DNA of 64,000 nucleotides from CAZLFQ01 sp964625465 (GTDB lineage: Bacteria > Pseudomonadota > Alphaproteobacteria > Rickettsiales > Midichloriaceae). Positions 18,981-27,489 of the stretch are shown here, piece after piece (within the stretch, counting starts at the first letter, position 1; each line of letters starts with the position of its first letter). The position numbers were made by a program, and so were the translations under genes. The notes under the pieces are model-generated. The model was not told the origin of the DNA. It did not search any database and was given only the letters and a program-made list of their open reading frames with translations. The stretch is from the NCBI GenBank assembly GCA_964625465.1, contig CAZVFD010000002.1, positions 65,750-129,749 on the forward strand. Reading direction: 5' to 3'.

Positions 18981-19630
18981 ACACACTAATACCACCTAAA
19001 GCGATACTATTTGATTGGGATAACACTCTAGTTGAAACGTGGCCAAAACTTCATAAAACTCTCAATGAAACTTTTGCAGAGTTTGGTCTTGAAACTTGGA
19101 GTATGGAGCAAGTAAAACAGCGCACTCATAAATCTGCTAAAGATATTTTTCCAACTTTATTTGGTGATAAGCATGAGAAGGCTAGGGGGTATTTTTACTA
19201 TCTATATCGTCAAAAATACGCGCATGAAAACCTTCCTCCGTTGCCAAATGCTTTAAAAGTTCTTGAGCTACTCAAAGCGCGGAATATAAAGACAGGGGTG
19301 GTGAGTAATAAGGAAGGCAATACTTTGCGTAAAGAGATTAAAGAGATGGGATGGGATGTCTATTTTGAATGTATGATAGGCTCAATGGATGCTACAAAAG
19401 ATAAACCCCACCCAGAGCCAGTTTACATGGCTTTAGAAAAGCTAAATATTGATAAAGGAAGCCATATTTGGTTTGTTGGCGATACTACTGTAGACATAGA
19501 ATGCGGACATAATTCAGGCTGCACACCAATACTTTATGGCGACAAGGTCGCAGCTCCTGATATAGACTCGCTAAAAATTTCCTACAAACATGTAAAATGC
19601 CATGTAACTTTGGCTGAATTATTAGTCTAA
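18977..19630 (+). CDS. gph: HAD-superfamily hydrolase, phosphoglycolate phosphatase-like
   Basis: The 217-residue protein carries HAD motif I as FDWDNTLVETW (nucleophile Asp near residue 13), motif II in GVVSNKEG, a Lys in the DKPHPEPVY region and motif IV in VGDTTVDIECG. This pattern fits the Gph/PGP branch, which removes phosphate from 2-phosphoglycolate. It overlaps mrdA by ATGA and so is likely the last gene of the mreD-mrdA operon. It converges with the repeat protein gene, whose end overlaps its stop codon by four bases. Substrate assignment is by family only. Confidence 0.8.
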   Translation: MNTLIPPKAILFDWDNTLVETWPKLHKTLNETFAEFGLETWSMEQVKQRTHKSAKDIFPTLFGDKHEKARGYFYYLYRQKYAHENLPPLPNALKVLELLKARNIKTGVVSNKEGNTLRKEIKEMGWDVYFECMIGSMDATKDKPHPEPVYMALEKLNIDKGSHIWFVGDTTVDIECGHNSGCTPILYGDKVAAPDIDSLKISYKHVKCHVTLAELLV

Positions 19631-21243
19631 CCCCCTATACCTTGGCCTTTAGACTGTGCAGTTGTTTTTGCAGGTGTTGATTCAGCAGCGCTGGTACCTG
19701 TTGTAGCAGATGCTGATGATGTTTTGCCTTGCAATGAACTTACTAGTCCTGCTAGTTCGTTGTTTGCTTTCAAGCTATCTACACCATTTGGTGCCTTTGC
19801 TGCTTGTTTACTCGGACGTCTTAATTGAGTATCCTCGTCATCACCAACAGTGTTAAGTGATTCTGGTTCTCTACTTTTACCTGCGTTAACCTCCACAGTA
19901 GCAGCTTTAACAATTTTTTCCTCTTTTAAAACATTAACTATTCTATCCACATCTTTCTCAGTAGGCCTTTTGTCCGCTGGCATATTATCACGTATGTTAT
20001 GAGCTAAATCTTTTGCATCTTTCTCATTGAATTCTTTACCCTCAACTTTCATCTGAACAATTGCATCCTTAAGTATAATTGTAAAATCAGACATTTTATC
20101 AAGCTTATCATTAATGTTTGTAATGTAGTTGCGATTCGCTCCAGTTAGCCCTTGTTCGGCATCTTTAGCCATCATTTCTTTGCCAAGATTCATTAATAGT
20201 TTTTCTCTATATTCTGCTTTCTCACCGGTATTTTCTGGCTGCGTAGGTGATGCAGGTTTATTGACGTTATTACTCGGACGTCTCGATTCAGGATCTTCTA
20301 TAACAGTATGTGCAGCTTCTCTAGTATTAGAATCCTTAGGGCTTCTCACAGGACCACCCATACTTTTTAACGTCTCTTTAACCGCTTCAACAAAAGGGTA
20401 ATGTTCTTGAGCCACAGGCTTAGCAAGATCTTTTTCCCTCACCTCAAGTTGATTAACATTGTTACTAGGACGACTTAATTGATCATCCCTTCCCACACCT
20501 TGTACAATTATTCTTTCTTCAACTAGTACAATAATAATCCTATCCACATCTCTTTCAGTAGGTCTGGTATTAGGGGACATACTTTCACGCATGTTAACTG
20601 CTAAATCCTTTGTTTCTTTTTCATTTAGCTCTCTTCCCTCAACTTTCGTACTAAAAATGGCATCCTTAAGCTTCATTAGAAAATCGACCATTTCATCCAG
20701 CTTATCATTAATGTTTGGGATGTAGTTGCGATTCGCTCCAGTTAGGCCTTGTTCAGCATCCTTAGCCAGCATTTCTTGGCTAAGTTGCATTAAGAATTTA
20801 TCACTGTATTCTGCCTTCTCATCTATTTTTTCTGGCCCTGCGGCTATTGGCTTATATTCCTCTGATACTTCTTCTCTGGCTTTACCACCATAAAGCTCTA
20901 AACCGCTTTTGGGAGGAGATCCAATTTCTACTCCCTTGCCTGGACGGCGAAGTACTACATCTTCATCATCGCCAACTGCCGAGACAGGTATTTCAGGCTT
21001 CGCAGCTATTGGCTTATATTCTTCTGATACTTCTTCTCTGGCTTTACCACCATAAAGCTCTAAACCGCTTTTAGGTGAAGCCTCAATTTCAGCTTTCTTA
21101 CCTGGACGGCGAAGCTCTACATCTTCATCATCTTCAAGTGAAGTGGCAGCTTTCTTACCTGGACGGCGAAGCATAGTGTCTTCATCGTCAGCATCCCTAT
21201 TTATGTAAAAATTTTGCGAAGTAAAGCGTGAGTAAAGGAACAT
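19627..21243 (-). CDS. Modular repeat protein with RRPGK motifs and duplicated helical domain
   Basis: The 538-residue protein is not recognised but has clear internal architecture. A short motif, DDEDxxLRRPGK or variants, occurs at about residues 26, 45, 99, 258, 321 and 475. A 26-residue block with KSGLELYGGKAREEVSEEY is repeated almost perfectly at about 56-81 and 110-135. A ~105-residue domain is duplicated at about 142-247 and 341-446, sharing KDAEQGLTGANRNYI and a RPTExDVDRI ending. The C-terminus is Ala/Thr/Ser-rich and ends in GQGIGG. There is no signal peptide or membrane segment. A secreted or surface-interaction protein is plausible but unproven. Confidence 0.7.
   Translation of the reverse strand: MFLYSRFTSQNFYINRDADDEDTMLRRPGKKAATSLEDDEDVELRRPGKKAEIEASPKSGLELYGGKAREEVSEEYKPIAAKPEIPVSAVGDDEDVVLRRPGKGVEIGSPPKSGLELYGGKAREEVSEEYKPIAAGPEKIDEKAEYSDKFLMQLSQEMLAKDAEQGLTGANRNYIPNINDKLDEMVDFLMKLKDAIFSTKVEGRELNEKETKDLAVNMRESMSPNTRPTERDVDRIIIVLVEERIIVQGVGRDDQLSRPSNNVNQLEVREKDLAKPVAQEHYPFVEAVKETLKSMGGPVRSPKDSNTREAAHTVIEDPESRRPSNNVNKPASPTQPENTGEKAEYREKLLMNLGKEMMAKDAEQGLTGANRNYITNINDKLDKMSDFTIILKDAIVQMKVEGKEFNEKDAKDLAHNIRDNMPADKRPTEKDVDRIVNVLKEEKIVKAATVEVNAGKSREPESLNTVGDDEDTQLRRPSKQAAKAPNGVDSLKANNELAGLVSSLQGKTSSASATTGTSAAESTPAKTTAQSKGQGIGG
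20843..20910. repeat. Near-perfect 68-bp intragenic direct repeat, copy A
   Basis: This segment matches 21005-21072 with a single mismatch by eye (TTCC versus TTCT near the start). It encodes the repeated KSGLELYGGKAREEVSEEY block of the modular repeat protein. The near identity at DNA level implies a recent duplication or gene conversion, so the copy number may vary between strains. Confidence 0.85.
21005..21072. repeat. Near-perfect 68-bp intragenic direct repeat, copy B
   Basis: This is the second copy of the 68-bp repeat at 20843-20910, in the same reading frame 162 bp away. Slippage or recombination between the copies would delete or add 54 codons without a frameshift. Confidence 0.85.
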
Positions 21244-21341
21244 AATAATCCCCCAATAATCTTAACTATCTAAAGTCTAACGACAATTCGTTAATAAAGA
21301 GTTAAAAAACCTAATTCACTCTCCAAAACCCCATTAAAACC

Positions 21342-21370
21342 TTGACACGTCTAAAATATTGATGTACGGT
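21342..21370 (+). promoter_or_regulatory. Candidate promoter of the 2OG-oxygenase-like gene
   Basis: A perfect TTGACA -35 box (21342-21347) is followed after 17 bp by TACGGT (21365-21370), a weak -10 box. It sits 26 bp before the start codon of the 258-residue protein. The -35 is convincing and the -10 is not. Confidence 0.35.
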
Positions 21371-21396
21371 CCCTTTTCAAATCTTGGGGAAGGGAT

Positions 21397-22173
21397 ATGG
21401 ATTACGAGACACAAGTACTAGCAACTGAGCTTGATAATTATAGGGAGGATTTGGTTAGAGCTTATGACCATTTGCATGCAAATCCATACCATACTTTTAT
21501 TAAAATGCCCTACGCAGAGAAAACCTCTGCTTTACTTGAGGGTTTTCAATTTAATAATGCTGAAGAAATAAGACATCGCGTCACATATGCCAGAGATTAT
21601 GATCAACAAAATGCTTTCAACGAGCTACTTGATATATTTAGAGGACATTTTTCTAATATGTCAGAAAAAGGCTCAGGAGAATTGGCTGGCTATATAGTAG
21701 ACATTTTAAATGAAACTTATAAGTCCAAATTTTTCAGCCCATTAATTTTTAATCTCCGTTACACTATTTGGTTCCAAGCAGAAGATTATTCTAATCGTTG
21801 GCACTTAGATGGCTTTATGGCTTCTGAAGCTTGTGATGATAGTGAATTTTCGTTGATCTATCCATTGAAAGGTCCGTCTACACTTTTTAATGACCCTTAC
21901 ATTTTACTTAACGGTTTAGAATTTAATGATAAATGTATTTACAATGATGATCACGACTATTCCAGCGGACTCCCATTTTCGTTCTTTAACACTCTAAACT
22001 ATTCTCCTGTTGAAGTTGAATGCGCCCAAATTGGCCATGCTAGTATTCATACTTTTAATTCAATACATTCAGTGCCAGCTTTTCACACTCCAAGAGTTGT
22101 TTTAGTAGTATCTCTAACAGACAAGGATGATTATCCATTTTATAACCCTCCCCTAAATAACCATAAATTATAA
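21397..22173 (+). CDS. Putative Fe(II)/2-oxoglutarate oxygenase-like protein
   Basis: The 258-residue protein contains a possible iron facial triad: His136 and Asp138 in RWHLDGF, then His224 in NSIHSVPAFHTPR with Arg233 nine residues later, which is where 2OG oxygenases bind the co-substrate carboxylate. A GPSTLF segment lies between, similar to the GPGT element of DUF1826-type proteins. The spacing fits a double-stranded beta-helix fold, but overall similarity is weak and I infer the fold from motif order alone. A Shine-Dalgarno-like GAAGGG precedes the ATG. It is a lone plus-strand gene between minus-strand genes, next to an insertion-like patch, and could be acquired. The substrate is unknown. 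Confidence 0.4.
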   Translation: MDYETQVLATELDNYREDLVRAYDHLHANPYHTFIKMPYAEKTSALLEGFQFNNAEEIRHRVTYARDYDQQNAFNELLDIFRGHFSNMSEKGSGELAGYIVDILNETYKSKFFSPLIFNLRYTIWFQAEDYSNRWHLDGFMASEACDDSEFSLIYPLKGPSTLFNDPYILLNGLEFNDKCIYNDDHDYSSGLPFSFFNTLNYSPVEVECAQIGHASIHTFNSIHSVPAFHTPRVVLVVSLTDKDDYPFYNPPLNNHKL

Positions 22174-22240
22174 GGATTGCTTAGTACTGAGAACATTTAG
22201 AGACTCTATACATTAGAGAGGGGAAAAAAAGATGTGTTGA

Positions 22241-22269
22241 GCTGGATTAGTCCTTCCTATCACTCTCTA
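22241..22269. repeat. 29-bp direct repeat flanking the methyltransferase gene, left copy
   Basis: These 29 bases are identical to 23210-23238. The right copy is the true 3' end of the tautomerase gene. Similarity continues imperfectly on both sides of the left copy. The two copies bracket the methyltransferase gene. Confidence 0.9.
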
Positions 22270-22300
22270 GCATGCCACCAATTAAGTAGAAGTGTCGCAG
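22247..22300 (-). pseudogene. Remnant of the 3' end of a 4-oxalocrotonate tautomerase gene
   Basis: On the minus strand, directly after and in frame with the methyltransferase stop codon, 17 codons read LRHFYLIGGMLESDRKD then TAA. The intact tautomerase at 23216-23407 ends HYAIAGVLESDRKD, so the last eight codons including the stop are identical and the preceding ones are related but diverged. This is best explained as a duplicated and decaying gene end left by an insertion or recombination event. Confidence 0.7.
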
Positions 22301-23116
22301 CTATTTTACAAATGTGACAAAATAGTTATTACGTGGCACATTAAATGAGCCCCCACTAGTACTTGTATCTTCTAATGTAAATCCAGCACTCTTTGCAATT
22401 CTTTCCATTTTAGCGGGGCTAATATACTCTTTATGATATGGGTCAATCGCCCCACTTGGAACAACAAAGCTCACGCCATTATCGTATGGATAGTATCTTT
22501 TCTTAGGCATTGCAAATAACATTATCTTCCTTAAAAGATTTAACATTGGAGTATTATTATACCAGTGCCAAATTATAACTTTTCCATTTTTTTTGAGGAC
22601 TCTATAAGACTCCTTAAATGTTTGTTTCAAGTTGCATACATGGTCAAGCGAGGTTGCATAGATTAACGTGTCAATTGACTCATCCTGAAAAGGCATATAT
22701 TCGCAGCAACCAATTACTTTGACTCCTTCAAACTTAATATCTGGGATAGGGTCAAGTCCATAAAAAGTATTGTAAGGTTTTTTAATATTTATTAGATATC
22801 CTGGCACTTCCATTATACCGCACCCTATATCTACTATTTCTCCCTGCTTATATTTCTCTTCTATATAAGCTCCAAAAGACTTAACATCTTCCCTGTCTGC
22901 TAGTGAAAGAGATCCTTGAGGCAATAAGTAGTAGCTTAGATGGCCGTTAGTATTCAGGGTTTTATTCAGTAAAAAATCTTTTGGAAAGTTGTTCAATAAC
23001 ATACGTTCATGATCATACTCGATCTTGTCGCCTTGCAATTTAAAATTATACCCACAGCATTGCTTATCATCCTCTAGAGCCTCTTTGCAGAAAGGGCAAT
23101 GTAATTTCAATTTCAT
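22301..23116 (-). CDS. Class I SAM-dependent methyltransferase with N-terminal Cys-rich segment
   Basis: The 271-residue protein begins with a small Cys cluster (CPFCKEALEDDKQCCGY, residues about 8-24) that could bind zinc, as in the RlmA-type and related methyltransferases. The methyltransferase type 11 fold follows: motif I VDIGCGIMEVPGYL (about 96-110), an acidic post-I region GLDPIPD, and IDTLIYATSLDHV before the hydrophobic strand KNGKVIIWHWYN. It probably methylates a small molecule, lipid or glycan; the substrate is unknown. It is bracketed by a 29-bp repeat derived from the tautomerase gene end, which suggests it was inserted there. Confidence 0.7.
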   Translation of the reverse strand: MKLKLHCPFCKEALEDDKQCCGYNFKLQGDKIEYDHERMLLNNFPKDFLLNKTLNTNGHLSYYLLPQGSLSLADREDVKSFGAYIEEKYKQGEIVDIGCGIMEVPGYLINIKKPYNTFYGLDPIPDIKFEGVKVIGCCEYMPFQDESIDTLIYATSLDHVCNLKQTFKESYRVLKKNGKVIIWHWYNNTPMLNLLRKIMLFAMPKKRYYPYDNGVSFVVPSGAIDPYHKEYISPAKMERIAKSAGFTLEDTSTSGGSFNVPRNNYFVTFVK

Positions 23117-23209
23117 GTTAATCCTATTAATTTTTTCGTTCTATACTGACTATCATAAAATTACTTTGGCATCAACTTTATGTGGAGCAAATAAAGAGAA
23201 AAAGGTTGT

Positions 23210-23238
23210 GCTGGATTAGTCCTTCCTATCACTCTCTA
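23210..23238. repeat. 29-bp direct repeat flanking the methyltransferase gene, right copy
   Basis: This copy is identical to 22241-22269 and covers the last codons and stop of the tautomerase gene, so it is the probable source copy. Confidence 0.9.
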
Positions 23239-23407
23239 AAACCCCAGCAATTGCATAGTGTTTCTTTGGCATTTCGTTGATGAATATACGCACTTTTTCA
23301 GGTGTTGAGTCTATGGTGCGACAGATAACTTCTGTAATCTCTTTTACTAACTTACGCTTTTGGTCGTCAGTACGCCCTTCAAGCATTTTTACTTCAATTA
23401 TTGGCAT
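23216..23407 (-). CDS. 4-oxalocrotonate tautomerase family protein
   Basis: The 63-residue protein has the 4-OT length and layout. Pro2 after the initiator Met becomes the catalytic N-terminal proline (MPIIEVKMLEGRTDDQKRK). The conserved pattern KVRIFINEMPKKHYAIAGV follows. Members catalyse keto-enol tautomerisation of dicarboxylic acids, but many genomic copies have no known substrate. The start codon lies 14 bp inside the end of gyrA in another frame, so translation is probably coupled to gyrA. The 3' end has been duplicated at 22247-22300. Confidence 0.85.
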   Translation of the reverse strand: MPIIEVKMLEGRTDDQKRKLVKEITEVICRTIDSTPEKVRIFINEMPKKHYAIAGVLESDRKD

Positions 23408-26153
23408 CTGCTGCAGCCTCTAAAGCTTCGTTAAGTTCATTCTCAGTTTCTTCAGAACCAAGAACGCGTGTTGCTGAAATTACTTTTTCGTTTTCTTTGG
23501 TATTCAACAAGCGAACACCCATAGCATTTCTACCAGTGATACGAATATCTTTCACATTGGTTCTAATTAATGTACCAGCATTGGTGATTAGAATAATCTG
23601 ATCGCCCTCATCAACTGGGAAGCTGGCAATAACATCGCCGTTACGGTCTGAGGTATCTATATTAAAGACGCCTTGACCACCACGGCCTGCAACACGATAT
23701 TCGTATGCAGATGAGCGTTTGCCATAGCCTTTTTCAGTCATTGAAAGAATAAATTCTTCGCCAATTGCAAGCTGACATGCTTCATCAGTTGTTATGGTTC
23801 TGTTTTCAATTGCTCTTTCCGCAATTTTCGCTTCAAATGCTGCCTGATCTTTATTGGTGACAAATTCTTTTCTAGATTCAACTGGAATCTTCAAGAACTC
23901 TTCGCGTTTCTCAATAGAGATTGTGGAGTCTTTCAATATTGCCATTGAAACTACAGCATCACCTTTTTGCGCTAATTTAATTCCACGCACGCCGTCCGAT
24001 GTTCTACTCTTGAACACACGAATTGCATTTGCAGGGAAGCGTAGTGATTTGCCTTTCTTAGTTGAAAGCATAACGTGATCGGTTTCATTACAAATATTTA
24101 CACCAATCAATTTATCACCTTCATCAAGACGAATTGCGATCTTGCCGTTGGCATTGATATTTGAAAACGCAGCCAGATCATTTCTTCTAATATTACCTTG
24201 TGCTGTCGCAAACATGATGCTGAATTGCTCCCACGTAGCTGGATCTTCAGGCATTGGGGTAATGTTTGTAATTTTCTCATCTTGAGCTAAAGGCAATAAG
24301 TTAACTAAAGCTCTGCCTTTGGCTTGAGGATTACCCAATGGTAGTTTGTAAACTTTTAAGCGGTAAACTTTACCTGCATCCGAGAAGAATAGGAGAGGTG
24401 TATGCGTATTGGATACAATTATATCTGTTGTCATATCATCATCATTCATGCTCAGGGCAGAACGACCTTTACCACCGCGCTTTTGCGCACGGTATGTTGC
24501 GAGTGGTACACGTTTAATGTAGCCACCTAGTGTAGTTGTTACAACCATATCTTCGCGTTGAATCAGATCTTCGATATCAACGTCATCATCGTTTACTTGA
24601 ATTTCTGTTTTACGAGGGGTAGCAAATCTTTCTTTAATATCTAACAACTCTGTTGAAATGATTCCCATCAATTTCTCTTTAGATGCCAAAGTCTCAAGAT
24701 AGTCTTTAATTTCAGTAGCAAGTTCGCCTAATTCTTTTTCGATCTTATCTTTTTCAAGACCAGTAAGTCTTTGCAATCTCATTTCTAAAATTGCTGTTGC
24801 TTGCTCATCAGTGAATTTACATTTGTTATCTTGAAGTTCATTTCTATAGTCATCTACAAGCTTTAATAATGGAATAACTGTTTCAGCATCCCAGAATTTA
24901 TCCATTAGTTTTTGCTTAGCAACAACTGGGTCTTGAGAGGATTTAATAAGTGCAATTACTTCATCAATATTAGCAACTGCTAGGGATAAACCAATTAAAA
25001 CATGGGCTCTAGTACGTGCTTTATTTAATAGGAATGAAATTCTGCGTGTTACAACTTCTTCTCTAAATTCCACGAATGCTTTAACAATATCAAACACATT
25101 CATGGTCATTGGCCTGCCTTGATGCAAGGCTAACATATTTACGCCAAAGCTAGTCTGTAAGGCTGTGAACTTATAAAGTTGACTTAATACGACATCTGGA
25201 ACTACGTCTTTTTTAAGTTCAAACACCATGCGAACACCTAACTTGTTAGACTCATCGCGCATTTCAGCAATTCCTTCAATCACTTTATCACGTGATAATT
25301 GCTCAATGTGTTTTAGAAGTTCGGACTTGTTGACTTGATAAGGTAATTCGTGAACAATGATCGCATTGCGCCCGCCAATTTCCTCGAAGTCAACCTTGCC
25401 TCTAACAGCAATTGAGCCTCTGCCAGTTGCAAGTGCAGTTCTCGCTCTAGCATGCCCCATAATCACGCCACCTGTAGGGAAATCAGGGGCTGGAACCAAT
25501 TCCAATACTTCTTCTAATGTAATTTCACGATTTTTAATATAAGCAATACAAGCTTCGATAACTTCGCCCAAGTTATGCGTAGGAATGTTAGTCGCCATGC
25601 CAACGGCAATACCACTTGTTCCGTTCACTAGTAAATTTGGAAATTGTGCTGGAAGCACTCTTGGCTCTTTTTCTGAGCCGTCATAGTTAGGTTGAAAATC
25701 TACGGTTTGATAATCAAGATCAACCAACATAGATGATGAAATTTTTGCTAAACGTGATTCTGTATAACGCATTGCAGCTGGTGCGTCACCGTCCATTGAA
25801 CCAAAGTTACCTTGCCCGTCAATTAGCGCAACTCTTTGAGAGAAATCTTGAGCCATACGAACTAAAGCCATGTAAATAGCGCCATCACCATGTGGGTGAT
25901 ATTTACCCATCACGTCACCGACGATTCTGGCTGATTTTTTGTGAGGCTTATCATGGTAGTTGTTAGCCTCATGCATAGCAAAAAGAATACGCCTATGAAC
26001 AGGCTTTAAACCATCCCTACAATCTGGTAGTGCACGTGATACGATAACGCTCATTGCATAGTCTAAATAAGACTTTCTCATCTCGTTTTCAATTGAGATA
26101 GGCTGCATCGACGACAGGTTGATGTTTGTATTCGCTGACAAGGGCTTAACCAT
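23394..26153 (-). CDS. gyrA: DNA gyrase subunit A
   Basis: The 919-residue protein is the cutting subunit of the enzyme that introduces negative supercoils. The active-site tyrosine lies in AAMRYTESRL, and the GyrA box appears as QKRGGKG (near residue 555), which separates it from ParC. The six-bladed C-terminal domain follows, with an acidic end. The quinolone-binding loop reads HPHGDGAIYMALV: the positions equal to E. coli Ser83 and Asp87 are Gly91 and Met95 here. The gene overlaps the downstream tautomerase gene by 14 bp. MltA lies upstream on the same strand, 100 bp away. Confidence 0.97.
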   Translation of the reverse strand: MVKPLSANTNINLSSMQPISIENEMRKSYLDYAMSVIVSRALPDCRDGLKPVHRRILFAMHEANNYHDKPHKKSARIVGDVMGKYHPHGDGAIYMALVRMAQDFSQRVALIDGQGNFGSMDGDAPAAMRYTESRLAKISSSMLVDLDYQTVDFQPNYDGSEKEPRVLPAQFPNLLVNGTSGIAVGMATNIPTHNLGEVIEACIAYIKNREITLEEVLELVPAPDFPTGGVIMGHARARTALATGRGSIAVRGKVDFEEIGGRNAIIVHELPYQVNKSELLKHIEQLSRDKVIEGIAEMRDESNKLGVRMVFELKKDVVPDVVLSQLYKFTALQTSFGVNMLALHQGRPMTMNVFDIVKAFVEFREEVVTRRISFLLNKARTRAHVLIGLSLAVANIDEVIALIKSSQDPVVAKQKLMDKFWDAETVIPLLKLVDDYRNELQDNKCKFTDEQATAILEMRLQRLTGLEKDKIEKELGELATEIKDYLETLASKEKLMGIISTELLDIKERFATPRKTEIQVNDDDVDIEDLIQREDMVVTTTLGGYIKRVPLATYRAQKRGGKGRSALSMNDDDMTTDIIVSNTHTPLLFFSDAGKVYRLKVYKLPLGNPQAKGRALVNLLPLAQDEKITNITPMPEDPATWEQFSIMFATAQGNIRRNDLAAFSNINANGKIAIRLDEGDKLIGVNICNETDHVMLSTKKGKSLRFPANAIRVFKSRTSDGVRGIKLAQKGDAVVSMAILKDSTISIEKREEFLKIPVESRKEFVTNKDQAAFEAKIAERAIENRTITTDEACQLAIGEEFILSMTEKGYGKRSSAYEYRVAGRGGQGVFNIDTSDRNGDVIASFPVDEGDQIILITNAGTLIRTNVKDIRITGRNAMGVRLLNTKENEKVISATRVLGSEETENELNEALEAAADANN

Positions 26154-26253
26154 GATTAGTTAGTAGTGAGAAGATTCTACCCCATACGCCAGAAAAAGCA
26201 AGCGCTGGAATCTAAACGATGCCTACTAAGCTACTCTCTAACATCATCCCCTC

Positions 26254-27489
26254 TTAATTCATCGCCGTATATATTTCAGGTACCCTCACAGTCTTGGGAA
26301 ACAGAGCGAAAAATGAGCCTTTGGTTTTGAAGCCGCCAGCAACTATTTCTGCTTTTTTACCTCTGCCAAAAAATATATCGCCTCTTGAGGGTCCGCGAAT
26401 AGCCCCGCCGGTGTCTTGCGCGATAAACAGCCTGCTATACTTCCCTGCTTTGTATGCATTGGTTTGGGGTAGGTCTGTGTCGACCCAAATTGGCATACCA
26501 TAAGGATATAATCCACAATCTACAGCTAATGATCTTTCAGTTTTTAAGGGGACGCCTTGTCCACCAATGGCGCTATTTGCATTTACTTTTCTAAAGAAAA
26601 CATACGATGGATCAGATTCAATCACTCGCTTACATCTCTCTGGATTTGCATGTAGCCAGTCCATCATTGAATTTGCTGAATCTAATTTAGCATTCTCATC
26701 TTTTAATGCTTGGCTTATTCCCTGGAAACGATATCCATTGTGTCCATCAAAACCAAGTCGTATTTCGCCACCTTCTTTTAATTTAACCACGCCAGAGCCT
26801 TGAATATGCATGAAGTAAAGTCGTGCACGGTTATCTACCCATGCCACTTCTAAATTTCTACCTGCCAATACGCCGTCATTAATAGCAGAATGCTGTATTT
26901 CAGAAGATCCTTTTAAATCATTTAACTCAGGTGGTCGCGCATATATTGGGTACTGATATTGGGCATTTTTCTTTTTGCTACCAGTTAACTCAATCTCAAA
27001 GTAGCCTGTGAGAGTTCCTTTTGTATTCATATCTTCATCTGAAACTTTGTATGGAATGAACCATTTTTCGAAAAATGCTTTTGCTTGCTTATCAGAATAT
27101 TTCTCTTGTGCTAATGCCTCCATACAAGGTACTTGCCAATCGATCACAGACCCACCCATTGAAGTCAAAGCACTAACTGGTTTTTCGGGATCTTGAGCAA
27201 TAAATTTCTCACAAGAATTCAAGAACGCGTTCATGGCAGCGCTGTGTCTATCTTTTTCCCAATTTGAAACTTCCGAGAAGCTTGCCTTTGTTAGCCTTAC
27301 TGTGCGTGGTTTTTGATTTGTCCCGCAACCAGTGAGATTAATAAGCAAAAAAGCCGTTAAAATAATTGAGAGTGCTAAAGAAATCCAGCTCTTTAACGCG
27401 TCATCCCGAACTTGTTTCGGGATCTGATGATTAGATCCTGAAATAAATTCAGGATGACATAATCCAATTCCTAGCCTATTCGCCTGCAT
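26254..27489 (-). CDS. mltA: Membrane-bound lytic murein transglycosylase A
   Basis: MltA cleaves peptidoglycan glycan strands to 1,6-anhydro products. The MltA domain (GTLTGYFEIELTGS through MHIQGSGVVKLKEG) is followed by the 3D domain with the catalytic-type Asp-rich sequence LFIAQDTGGAIRGPSRGDIF. I place the start at the ATG ending at 27489, which overlaps the Tim44-like gene by 14 bp; the frame is open further upstream to 27540. Residues about 11-30 are encoded by a palindromic repeat element (PEFISGS...IPKQVRDD) and precede the real hydrophobic signal and lipobox LTGC. The ancestral start was probably lost or moved by this insertion. Confidence 0.88.
   Translation of the reverse strand: MQANRLGIGLCHPEFISGSNHQIPKQVRDDALKSWISLALSIILTAFLLINLTGCGTNQKPRTVRLTKASFSEVSNWEKDRHSAAMNAFLNSCEKFIAQDPEKPVSALTSMGGSVIDWQVPCMEALAQEKYSDKQAKAFFEKWFIPYKVSDEDMNTKGTLTGYFEIELTGSKKKNAQYQYPIYARPPELNDLKGSSEIQHSAINDGVLAGRNLEVAWVDNRARLYFMHIQGSGVVKLKEGGEIRLGFDGHNGYRFQGISQALKDENAKLDSANSMMDWLHANPERCKRVIESDPSYVFFRKVNANSAIGGQGVPLKTERSLAVDCGLYPYGMPIWVDTDLPQTNAYKAGKYSRLFIAQDTGGAIRGPSRGDIFFGRGKKAEIVAGGFKTKGSFFALFPKTVRVPEIYTAMN
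27400..27459. repeat. Palindromic repeat element inside the mltA leader, copy 1
   Basis: The element has outer arms GTCATCC and GGATGAC, which are inverse complements, enclosing two smaller hairpins: CCCGAACTTGTTTCGGG and CCTGAAATAAATTCAGG. A related copy lies at 48881-48960. In frame on the minus strand it encodes HPEFISGS and IPKQVRDD. In-frame palindromic elements inside protein genes are known from Rickettsia (RPE), though I cannot say this belongs to a named RPE family. Confidence 0.85.

Noticed and set aside
26154..26253. Possible RNA gene between mltA and gyrA
   Set aside because: The 100-bp gap shows no cloverleaf, no strong hairpin and no T tract.
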